This document shows, in pieces, positions 25,421-33,086 of a stretch of 64,000 bases of DNA. Within the stretch, counting starts at the first letter, position 1; each line of letters begins with the position of its first letter. Source of the DNA: Spirosoma radiotolerans (GTDB lineage: Bacteria; Bacteroidota; Bacteroidia; Cytophagales; Spirosomataceae); NCBI RefSeq assembly GCF_000974425.1, contig NZ_CP010429.1:1178001-1242000 (forward strand), read 5' to 3'. The position numbers and the translations under genes were made by a program. A model generated the notes under the pieces. The model had not been told where the DNA came from and searched no databases. It saw only the letters and a program-made list of their open reading frames with translations.

Positions 25421-26500
25421 ATGAGTGAAGTAGCCACCCGTTTTGCCCCCGGCGTTGTGACCGGCGAAGGCGTCACCGAAATTTTCCGTCACGCCAACGA
25501 AAATGATTACGCCCTTCCTGCCGTCAATGTTGTTGGAACGGACTCCGTTAATGCCGTATTGGAAACGGCTAAAGCTGTTAACTCGCCGGTAATCGTCCAG
25601 TTCTCGAATGGTGGCGGAATCTTTTACGCAGGCAAGTCTCTGCCAAACGACAAACAGCAAGCCGCCATTGCCGGGTCTATCTCGGGTGCCCTGCACGTTC
25701 ACCATGTTGCTGAGCTGTACGGCGTACCGGTCATTCTGCATACCGACCACTGTGCTAAAAAACTCCTGCCCTGGATCGACGGTCTGCTCGAAGCGGGTGA
25801 AAAACACTTTGACCAAACGGGTAAGCCATTGTATTCCTCGCACATGCTCGACTTGTCGGAAGAGCCAATCGAAGAGAACATCGAAATCTGCTCTAAATAT
25901 TTTGAGCGCATGGCCAAAATCGGTATGACGCTTGAAATCGAATTGGGCGTAACGGGTGGTGAAGAAGACGGTGTCGATAATTCGGATGTTGATGATTCGA
26001 AACTTTACACCCAGCCTTCTGAAGTGGCCTATGCGTATGAAGAACTAAGTAAAATCTCGCCGAACTTCACCATTGCGGCTGCCTTTGGAAACGTACACGG
26101 TGTGTATAAGCCAGGAAACGTGAAACTGTCGCCTGTCATTCTGGATAACTCACAGAAGTATATTCAGGAGAAATATGCAACGGGCGCGCTGCCGGTGAAC
26201 TTTGTGTTCCACGGTGGGTCGGGTTCGAGTCGGGAAGAAATTCGGGAGGCCATTCGTTATGGTGCCGTTAAAATGAACCTCGACACCGACATGCAGTGGG
26301 CTATGTGGGAAGGCATCCTGAAGTACTACAAAGCCAAAGAAGGCTATCTGCAATCGCAGTTGGGTAACCCTGAAGGCGCTGATTCGCCAAATAAAAAATA
26401 CTATGATCCACGGGTGTGGCTTCGTAAAGGCGAAGAAAGCATGGTGCAACGGTTAAAAATCGCTTTCGAAGATTTGAACTGCATCAACCGGCTGGCTTAA
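25421..26500 (+). CDS. fbaA: Class II fructose-bisphosphate aldolase
   Basis: Zinc-dependent aldolase of glycolysis and gluconeogenesis, splitting fructose 1,6-bisphosphate into two triose phosphates. The 359-residue length and motif order fit class IIA enzymes. VILHTDHCAKK has Asp109 and the zinc ligand His110. LEIELGVTGGEEDGVDN carries the zinc-site Glu. AAFGNVHGVYKPGN and NFVFHGGSGS carry the other zinc His residues and the phosphate loop, and VKMNLDTDMQWA completes the site. It is probably monocistronic, with a hairpin terminator right after the stop. Confidence 0.97.
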   Translation: MSEVATRFAPGVVTGEGVTEIFRHANENDYALPAVNVVGTDSVNAVLETAKAVNSPVIVQFSNGGGIFYAGKSLPNDKQQAAIAGSISGALHVHHVAELYGVPVILHTDHCAKKLLPWIDGLLEAGEKHFDQTGKPLYSSHMLDLSEEPIEENIEICSKYFERMAKIGMTLEIELGVTGGEEDGVDNSDVDDSKLYTQPSEVAYAYEELSKISPNFTIAAAFGNVHGVYKPGNVKLSPVILDNSQKYIQEKYATGALPVNFVFHGGSGSSREEIREAIRYGAVKMNLDTDMQWAMWEGILKYYKAKEGYLQSQLGNPEGADSPNKKYYDPRVWLRKGEESMVQRLKIAFEDLNCINRLA

Positions 26501-27004
26501 TCTTTAAATAAGATTGATTAATTGGGGATGACGAATTAGCTTTTTAGCTGATTGTTATCCCCAATTTATTGCCCGTCTACGAGAAAAATTTATAAATAAT
26601 TTAGCGTAGGTAATTGCCCTGTTTATACATAGGTAACTCGGAAGAGCCTGATCGTTTTAACATTTATAAACAATAAACAAGCTGTGTTGATTATCAGCAT
26701 AATATTGATGTTTGTGCTACTTGGTTTAGGCTAAGTGTTTATACTTAATCGATAACTTTTGGATGCACTGAAGGTGAATTTTTAGGCTGTTAAACAGGTG
26801 TAGGGTTGCCATTCATTATGCTGGATGGCACTTCTAATTACCAGCCGAATTCGTTAACTTTCAGGTAGATATATCAGTAGATATGATGTATTGTGGAAAA
26901 AATTGGCTTTTGTCTGAATTAATTTTCTACTGAGAAGATAAGCCAGAGGATGCCTAATTTACCAGCGGTATTAACTGGCGAGTTTAATAGTACTTTAATT
27001 AACT
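26501..27004. other. A/T-rich 504-bp gap upstream of the RND operon
   Basis: Apart from the fbaA terminator at its left end I see no gene, repeat or RNA. The DNA is markedly more A/T-rich than the flanking genes. A TAACTTTTG box near 26751-26760 is close to the -7 consensus. A gap this long before an efflux operon leaves room for regulator sites, but none can be named from the sequence. Confidence 0.45.
26520..26566 (+). terminator. Hairpin terminator after fbaA
   Basis: AATTGGGGAT (26520-26529) pairs with ATCCCCAATT (26557-26566), and an inner stem AATTAGCT/AGCTGATT has one wobble. It starts 19 nt after the stop. The right foot is T-rich. Confidence 0.7.
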
Positions 27005-30000
27005 ATGAATTTAATACGATCAGCGTTACGCAAGCCCATAACCGTTCTGGTGTTAGTGGCAAGCTTGTTTTTTTTCGGAATCAGCGCCGTCCGTACCATC
27101 AAGATTGACATATTCCCGAACCTGAATTTACCCGTAATTTATATTTCTCAACCTTTTGGTGGGTATACACCCAACCAGATGGAGGCATTTTTTGGAAAGC
27201 AGTACGTAAACCTGCTCCTCTATGTGTCGGGGGTAAAAAGTATCGAGACGAAAAATATCCAGGGGATAACGCTGCTGAAATTATCGTTCTACGAAGGCAC
27301 AAATATGGCGCAGGCGGCCGCTGAAGTATCCGCTTACTCAAACCGGGCTCAGGCGCAGTTTCCGCCAGGATCACAACCACCCTTTATTCTGCGGTTTGAT
27401 GCGTCTACACTACCAGTAGGGCAGCTCGTTCTGAGCAGTCCGATTCGTAGTAATAATGAACTCCAGGATTTGGCAAACGTGTATATCCGATCCGGCTTCA
27501 CCTCCATTCCCGGTCTGGTATCGCCCGCCCCGTTTGGAGGCAACTCACGGTCTATCGTGATTAAAGCCGACCCGGAGTTATTACGCTCGCACAACCTGAC
27601 GCCCGACCAATTGGTGGCCGCGCTGCGAATTAATAACCAGGCAACCCCGGCCGGAAATGTGCGCGTGGGCGACCTGAACTACTTTACGCCCGCCAATACG
27701 ACCGTTCTGAACATTAAGGATTTTGGTAACATTCCACTTTTCACCGGAACGGTTCAGAATCTATATCTCAAGGATGTCGCTACCATTGAAGACGGTGCCG
27801 ATATTACGCAGGGATATGTGCTCGTTAATGGAAAGCGTTCGGTGTATCTGCCCATCACCAAGTCGTCGGATGCGTCGACTTGGGAGGTTGTCCAGAATCT
27901 GAAAGCGGCTCTGCCCCGTTTTCAGGCGCTACTGCCCGAAGATGTAACCCTGACCTACACATTCGACCAATCCGTTTATGTGATCAACGCCGTAAAAAGC
28001 CTGATGACCGAAGGGGCCATTGGCGCGATTCTGACGGGCCTAATGGTGCTCCTGTTTCTGGGCGATGTTCGGGGAGCGTTGATCGTGATCATCACCATTC
28101 CAACGTGTATCATTGCTGGCGTGCTTTTTCTGTCGTTGTTTGGGCAAACCATCAACATCATGACGTTGAGTGGCCTTTCACTCGCGATCGGTATTCTGGT
28201 TGATGAAAGTACTGTAACGATTGAAAACATCCACCAGCATATGGATATGGGGAAACCCAAAGCGCTGGCTATCTGGGATGCCTGTAAGGAAATCGCCTTT
28301 TCTAAGCTGCTGATTCTGTTCTGTATTCTGGCCGTGTTTGCGCCTGCTTTCACCATGAAAGGCATACCGGGAGCCTTGTTCCTACCGCTTGCCCTGGCGA
28401 TCGGGTTTTCGATGATTACGTCGTACCTGATGGCTCAGACGCTGGTGCCGGTGCTGGCCAACTGGATGATGAAAGAACACACGCAGGTCAACAATGGTCA
28501 GGCTACGCACCCTGTGAATGGAAAAGTGCTTCATACCAATGGGATGGTATCGGGTAATGGAAAAGGATCGCATGGCGATTTGCTGGAGGAAAAGCAGAAA
28601 CTGGCCCATCAGAAAGACATTGATCACGACGGTAAGCTCAGCTATTTCGAGCGGATTCGGGTTCGGTTTGTGCGCTTTATCGGCCGAATATTACCGTATC
28701 GAAAACCGATTGTGCTGGTGTATGTTGTTGGAGCCCTGGGGCTCGCGGCATTGCTCATTACAGTGATTGGGCGCGATGTGTTGCCCCGAGGCAATGCCGG
28801 GCAGTTTCAGGTTCGGCTCCGGAACCCCGACGGAACCCGACTCGAAAAAACGGAAGCCACGATGCTGAAAACCATCGATGTGCTAAATAACCTGGTCGGT
28901 AAAGAGAATGTCGAGATTACCTCAGCCATGGTCGGTATGCACGGCGCCCAATTCTCAACGAGCCCGATCTATCTGTTTATGGCGGGTCCGCAGGAGGGCG
29001 TTTTGCAGGTGAGTCTGAACGAAGATTATGAGGTTGATCTGGATGAGTTGAAGGATGAATTCAGAGCCCGCATGAAAAAAGCGCTGCCTGGGGTTAAGCT
29101 GTCGTTTGAGCCCATTGAATTAACGGATAAGATTCTAAGCCAGGGCTCGCCAACGCCGATTGAGGTACGACTTATTGGTAAAAACAAAAAGCAGAACGAA
29201 GAGTACGCTAACAAAGTAATTGCCAAGCTGAACCAAATCCCGTACCTGCGTGATGTGCAGATTGGGCAGGCTACGAAATACCCCGCCATCAATGTAACGA
29301 TTGACCGGACACGGGCCGCCCAGCTCGGAACGGATATTTCAGCGATTTCACGCTCGCTGGTGGCAGCCACCTCGTCGTCGCGTTATACGGAGAAAAGTGT
29401 CTGGATCGACCCGAAATCGAGCCAAAGCTACAGTGTGCAGATTCAGGTGCCTGAAAATCAGATGACTACTATCAGTGATCTAGGCGAAATACCCATTTCG
29501 CCCAATGCGAGCCGCCCGGTTCTGAGTGATGTTGCTACGCTGCAAAAAGGAACAACCTATGGCGAAAATGACAACGTTGGCGCTATTCCGGTGCTGTCAG
29601 TAACGGCTAATTTGAATGACATGGATTTGGGGACAGCGGCTACCGATGTTCAGAAAGCAATCGACTCGCTGGGTGAGCTGCCCCGCGGATTGACCGTAAA
29701 AATGCAGGGCCTGACCGAGGTGTTGATTAGCACCCTCGACAGTCTGCAAAATGGCTTGCTGGTGGCTATCGTCGTGATCTTCCTGATGTTGTCGGCCAAC
29801 TTTCAGTCATTTAAAGTGTCACTGGTAGTTTTGTGCACCGTACCCGCCGTATTGGTCGGCTCCTTAGTGTTGCTAATGCTTACGGACTCAACGCTCAATC
29901 TGCAATCCTATATGGGCATGATTATGTCGGTGGGTGTGTCTATTTCCAATGCCGTGTTGATGGTTACCAACGCTGAGGAACTGCGGATGCGAAGTGGCAA

Positions 30001-30304
30001 TGCGTTGCTGGCGGCCCGTGAAGCGGCTTCTCTGCGGATGCGCCCCATTCTGATGACCAGCGTGGCCATGGTAGTCGGTATGATTCCGATGGCTTCGGGG
30101 CTGGGTGAGGGTGGGTCGCAGACGGCTCCCCTGGGCCGGGCCGTTATTGGTGGTCTGATTGCGTCGACCTTTGCCGCTCTGTTTATTCTACCTTTGGTAT
30201 TTGCCTGGGTACAGGGCAATACCTCGACGGAGTCGGTGTCGCTCGATCCTGAAGATAAAGAAAGTAAATTTTATATTCCCTCCCCGTATGAAACGGCCAA
30301 TTGA
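27005..30304 (+). CDS. RND efflux permease with an EF-hand-like loop in the central linker
   Basis: A 1099-residue proton-driven inner-membrane pump of the AcrB/HAE-like class (ACR_tran), with two copies of the six-helix core and two periplasmic loops. In the membrane relay the usual Asp-Asp reads Asp-Glu (GILVDESTVTIENI). Helices 6 and 7 are joined by a longer linker (about 490-560) that is rich in Asn, Gly and His and ends in DIDHDGKLSYFE (538-549), which fits the 12-residue EF-hand calcium loop. That linker should be cytoplasmic. The adaptor gene overlaps the 3' end by 17 nt. No outer-membrane channel gene is adjacent, so a TolC-like partner must be elsewhere. Substrate unknown. Confidence 0.94.
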   Translation: MNLIRSALRKPITVLVLVASLFFFGISAVRTIKIDIFPNLNLPVIYISQPFGGYTPNQMEAFFGKQYVNLLLYVSGVKSIETKNIQGITLLKLSFYEGTNMAQAAAEVSAYSNRAQAQFPPGSQPPFILRFDASTLPVGQLVLSSPIRSNNELQDLANVYIRSGFTSIPGLVSPAPFGGNSRSIVIKADPELLRSHNLTPDQLVAALRINNQATPAGNVRVGDLNYFTPANTTVLNIKDFGNIPLFTGTVQNLYLKDVATIEDGADITQGYVLVNGKRSVYLPITKSSDASTWEVVQNLKAALPRFQALLPEDVTLTYTFDQSVYVINAVKSLMTEGAIGAILTGLMVLLFLGDVRGALIVIITIPTCIIAGVLFLSLFGQTINIMTLSGLSLAIGILVDESTVTIENIHQHMDMGKPKALAIWDACKEIAFSKLLILFCILAVFAPAFTMKGIPGALFLPLALAIGFSMITSYLMAQTLVPVLANWMMKEHTQVNNGQATHPVNGKVLHTNGMVSGNGKGSHGDLLEEKQKLAHQKDIDHDGKLSYFERIRVRFVRFIGRILPYRKPIVLVYVVGALGLAALLITVIGRDVLPRGNAGQFQVRLRNPDGTRLEKTEATMLKTIDVLNNLVGKENVEITSAMVGMHGAQFSTSPIYLFMAGPQEGVLQVSLNEDYEVDLDELKDEFRARMKKALPGVKLSFEPIELTDKILSQGSPTPIEVRLIGKNKKQNEEYANKVIAKLNQIPYLRDVQIGQATKYPAINVTIDRTRAAQLGTDISAISRSLVAATSSSRYTEKSVWIDPKSSQSYSVQIQVPENQMTTISDLGEIPISPNASRPVLSDVATLQKGTTYGENDNVGAIPVLSVTANLNDMDLGTAATDVQKAIDSLGELPRGLTVKMQGLTEVLISTLDSLQNGLLVAIVVIFLMLSANFQSFKVSLVVLCTVPAVLVGSLVLLMLTDSTLNLQSYMGMIMSVGVSISNAVLMVTNAEELRMRSGNALLAAREAASLRMRPILMTSVAMVVGMIPMASGLGEGGSQTAPLGRAVIGGLIASTFAALFILPLVFAWVQGNTSTESVSLDPEDKESKFYIPSPYETAN

Positions 30305-31424
30305 TCTATCCATATATCGCTTACTGGTTGCCTTTAGTAGTGTTCTTCTGATCGGTTCGTTAGTCGGTTGTCATTCGTCGGAAGGCAAAGAGGAACGGAA
30401 GGAAAAAGAAGAAGCGAAGAAAGCGGATGCACCCGCCACGGTTGAGGTCTTCCCGCTGCAACGCGGGAAACTATCATCCTCGTTGCAAGTGCCGGGCGAA
30501 CTGGTTGCGTTTCGGGATGTCGATATTTATGCCAAAGTAAGCGGCTATATCAAATCGCTGAATGCCGATGTAGGCACTGAAGTGAAGCAGGGACAACTGC
30601 TTGCTTTGGCCGAAGCCCCCGAATTAAGTGCGCAACTATCTTCCGCTGACTCGAAGCTTAAGGCGCAGGAAGCACTTTCTATTGCCAGCAAGGCCAATTA
30701 TGAGCGGATTCTGGAAGCCAGTAAATTCTCCGGTGCCGTATCGAAAAACGACGTTGATCAGGCGCTTGCCAAACGTAATGCCGACCTGGCTCAACTGGAA
30801 GCTGCAAAATCGGCTTATCGGGAAGTGGCTGATCTTAAGAAATACCTGGAGATACGCGCCCCATTCAATGGTATTATCAGTGCACGGAACGCCAGTACTG
30901 GCGCCTACATCGGACCCGCCGGTAAGGGCTCCGAATTTCCCTTATTCGTGCTGACGGAGCAAAAGAAACTACGCCTGGTTATTTCTATTCCTGAGGCTTA
31001 TACGGGCTATGTCGACCTGAATGACCAGGTTACGTTTACCGTCAAAGCCTTTCCCGATCAAAAATTTACCGGGCAGGTTAAGCGCCAGGCGGGTGCCCTA
31101 GATAAGCGGCTACGGTCGGAGCGGGTAGAGGTCGATGTCATCAACAATGACAAGAAACTGCTGCCCGGCATGGTTGCCGAGGTAACCGTACCTTTACCAA
31201 CGAAGAATAGCACATTTATCGTCCCGAAAACGGCTATTGTCAATGCAACCACCGGCGTATTTGTGATTAAGGTCGTTAATGGAAAAGCAGAGTGGGTTCC
31301 TGTAAAAAGAGGGCTTGAAGCTGACGAGAAAGTAGAACTGTTTGGCCCGTTGACCGAAGGCGAACAACTGATTGCAAAGGCTAACGAAGAAATTCGGGAC
31401 GGCTCGCCGGTGAACACCAAGTAG
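30288..31424 (+). CDS. RND efflux periplasmic adaptor (membrane fusion protein), lipoprotein
   Basis: The start is the ATG at 30288, inside the last codons of the permease (17-nt overlap); an open frame to 30159 lies over the permease and is not used. The 378-residue protein has a lipobox (SLVGCHSSEG) and a lysine/glutamate-rich spacer (KEERKEKEEAKK). The adaptor domains follow: biotinyl-lipoyl half (GELVAFRDVDIYAKVSGYI), a helical hairpin (about 105-165), the second half-lipoyl part (IRAPFNGIISARNASTGAYI), a beta-barrel and the membrane-proximal domain (IVPKTAIVNATTGVFVI). It links the permease to an outer-membrane channel. Here the adaptor follows the permease, the reverse of the more usual order. 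Its Lys codon and stop lie inside a long inverted repeat. Confidence 0.94.
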   Translation: MKRPIDLSIYRLLVAFSSVLLIGSLVGCHSSEGKEERKEKEEAKKADAPATVEVFPLQRGKLSSSLQVPGELVAFRDVDIYAKVSGYIKSLNADVGTEVKQGQLLALAEAPELSAQLSSADSKLKAQEALSIASKANYERILEASKFSGAVSKNDVDQALAKRNADLAQLEAAKSAYREVADLKKYLEIRAPFNGIISARNASTGAYIGPAGKGSEFPLFVLTEQKKLRLVISIPEAYTGYVDLNDQVTFTVKAFPDQKFTGQVKRQAGALDKRLRSERVEVDVINNDKKLLPGMVAEVTVPLPTKNSTFIVPKTAIVNATTGVFVIKVVNGKAEWVPVKRGLEADEKVELFGPLTEGEQLIAKANEEIRDGSPVNTK

Positions 31425-31511
31425 AGACGCAAGTATGCGTCTCATTCGCCGGATGGTTTTGTTTATTAACTATTGCTGGCGCGAATGAGACGCAAATAGG
31501 CGTTTCTACTT
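31419..31511. repeat. Inverted repeat containing the last codon and stop of two convergent genes
   Basis: 31419-31449 and 31481-31511 pair at 26 of 31 positions. Each outer end is AAGTAG read into the repeat, which is the last Lys codon plus stop of the adaptor (plus) and of the M24 peptidase (minus). Each arm also folds on itself: GAGACGC with GCGTCTC at 31424-31443, and GAGACGC with GCGTTTC in the right arm. Confidence 0.85.
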
Positions 31512-32873
31512 GACGTATCCTAACTTTCTGGGAATGGTGTAAATCTCCGTTTGGCGACCGTCGATGTAGCGGAAGGTTTTGCCGTCGAAAAAGCCATCTT
31601 CTTCGAGCATAATACGTACTATTTTCTTCCATTCCGGAATTTCGACGGCTGCATTAAGTTCAATGGAGTAGGCGGTGTTGGCCAGCAACGGGTAATCGCC
31701 GGGGCCGGGAACGCCCTTCTGCTGATCCCATAAGCCGATGGTTGGGCCAGCCGCGTGGCCATGTACACCAATGGGGTGCGAGTAAATGGTGCCACTGATC
31801 CCTTCTTTTTTAGATTGCTCCAGGGCCGCCAGCAACATCTGGTTGCCTGTTTTGCCCGCGCTGAACTGTTCCGTCAGAATATCCTGTAAGCGATTCCCTT
31901 GTTTGAAGGCGGTTTTGATGGCTTCTGGAACGTCAGATTCGCCGGGGCGCAAGACGTAAGCGTGTTGCTGCTGATCGGTGTTTAAGCGTAAATAAGTAAT
32001 GCCAAAATCAACATGTAGCAAATCGCCGGGTTGAATGACCTGCTTGTCGGGCCGTTTTGAAAACGTACGAAGGTGATTGAAGTCTTCCCGGTCGGCGCGT
32101 TGTACGTCGACTGTTGGGTGGAACCAGGTGCTTAGGCCCAGGTCGGTAATGCGCTGGCGGAACCACCAAACTACATCGTCTGTGGTGGTCACGCCCGGCT
32201 GAATGACCTGCTCCGAAAAGCCCTCCTGTATAATCTGGTGCGACAACCGGCAGATGAGCGGATAAATTGCCATCTCTTTTTCGGTACGGGTTTCAAGCCA
32301 GCCAACGGCGACTTTCTCTGCAGAGACGATCCGTTTCTGATAGTCGGCCGGTAGCTTCTTGATGAATTCCTCGTGTTCAGAAAAGGAGAGCCCGTCGGCA
32401 TGCCCGTAATTGGTCGACATGTTGAGGCCTATTTTTTTAGGCTTTCGATCTTCGATAATTTTTGCCAGTGCTTCCCACTGGTTCGGCCGAACGTCGATGT
32501 CCCAGGCACCTTTGAGCAGATTACCGACATCGTACCGAGCAATAGCCAGCTTCTCGATTCCTTTGTCGCCCCCCTGATCGTAAAAGACCATTATAGTTCG
32601 TCGGCGGGCAGAGAGCCATGTACTGGGAAGCATTGTCCGCAAAACCGGGTCTTCATTATATTCGCGGGAAATAATAACCCACATATCCAGTCCTTCCCGG
32701 CGCATCAGCTGGGGAAGAAGATTGGTGAAGCGGTCTTCCAGAATTTCGTCGACAACCCGCGACCGCTCTCGTTCCGTCAGAACAGTGGATGGCGAGGAGA
32801 GTTGGGCATTAGCCGTCGATAGGCAAATCAGAAATATGAATAATTGACTGAAGAAGTGTACTGATTTGTGCAT
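31506..32873 (-). CDS. Exported M24-family metallopeptidase (Xaa-Pro aminopeptidase-like)
   Basis: The ATG at 32873 is chosen because MHKSVHFFSQLFIFLICLSTANAQ is a signal peptide; the frame continues upstream to 32912. The 455-residue protein has an N-terminal creatinase-like domain and a C-terminal pita-bread domain. The metal ligands can be followed: the Asp of LLHVDFGITY, a second Asp about 11 residues later (NTDQQQHAY), the His of SHPIGVHGHAAGP, and the Glu residues of SIELNAAVE and MLEEDGFFDG. Such enzymes remove N-terminal residues before proline. Location is likely periplasmic. The final Lys codon and stop are part of the long inverted repeat at 31419-31511. Confidence 0.92.
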   Translation of the reverse strand: MHKSVHFFSQLFIFLICLSTANAQLSSPSTVLTERERSRVVDEILEDRFTNLLPQLMRREGLDMWVIISREYNEDPVLRTMLPSTWLSARRRTIMVFYDQGGDKGIEKLAIARYDVGNLLKGAWDIDVRPNQWEALAKIIEDRKPKKIGLNMSTNYGHADGLSFSEHEEFIKKLPADYQKRIVSAEKVAVGWLETRTEKEMAIYPLICRLSHQIIQEGFSEQVIQPGVTTTDDVVWWFRQRITDLGLSTWFHPTVDVQRADREDFNHLRTFSKRPDKQVIQPGDLLHVDFGITYLRLNTDQQQHAYVLRPGESDVPEAIKTAFKQGNRLQDILTEQFSAGKTGNQMLLAALEQSKKEGISGTIYSHPIGVHGHAAGPTIGLWDQQKGVPGPGDYPLLANTAYSIELNAAVEIPEWKKIVRIMLEEDGFFDGKTFRYIDGRQTEIYTIPRKLGYVK

Positions 32874-33086
32874 AGGGTTCAGATTATGAGCAGTTTGTAG
32901 CAAGATACACAAAGACGTTATAGATTTTTAACAATATCGGTAGGCAACGTTTATATTCAGGTACGCATCTTGCCAATACAAATGAGTTCATTTCGTTGGT
33001 GAATCGAAATTTTCCGTTTATCGAAAAGATTTGAGCTGTACTTCGTTTTACAGGTACATTCGCAAACTGTCAACCCGCCGGATTGT

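Noticed and set aside
30159..30287. Longer N-terminus for the efflux adaptor
   Set aside because: It would overlap the permease gene by 146 nt and put a basic stretch in front of a perfect lipoprotein signal that starts at 30288.
31425..31500. CRISPR-like repeat from the GAGACGC copies
   Set aside because: Only two copies face each other as an inverted repeat, with no regular spacers and no cas gene anywhere in the window.
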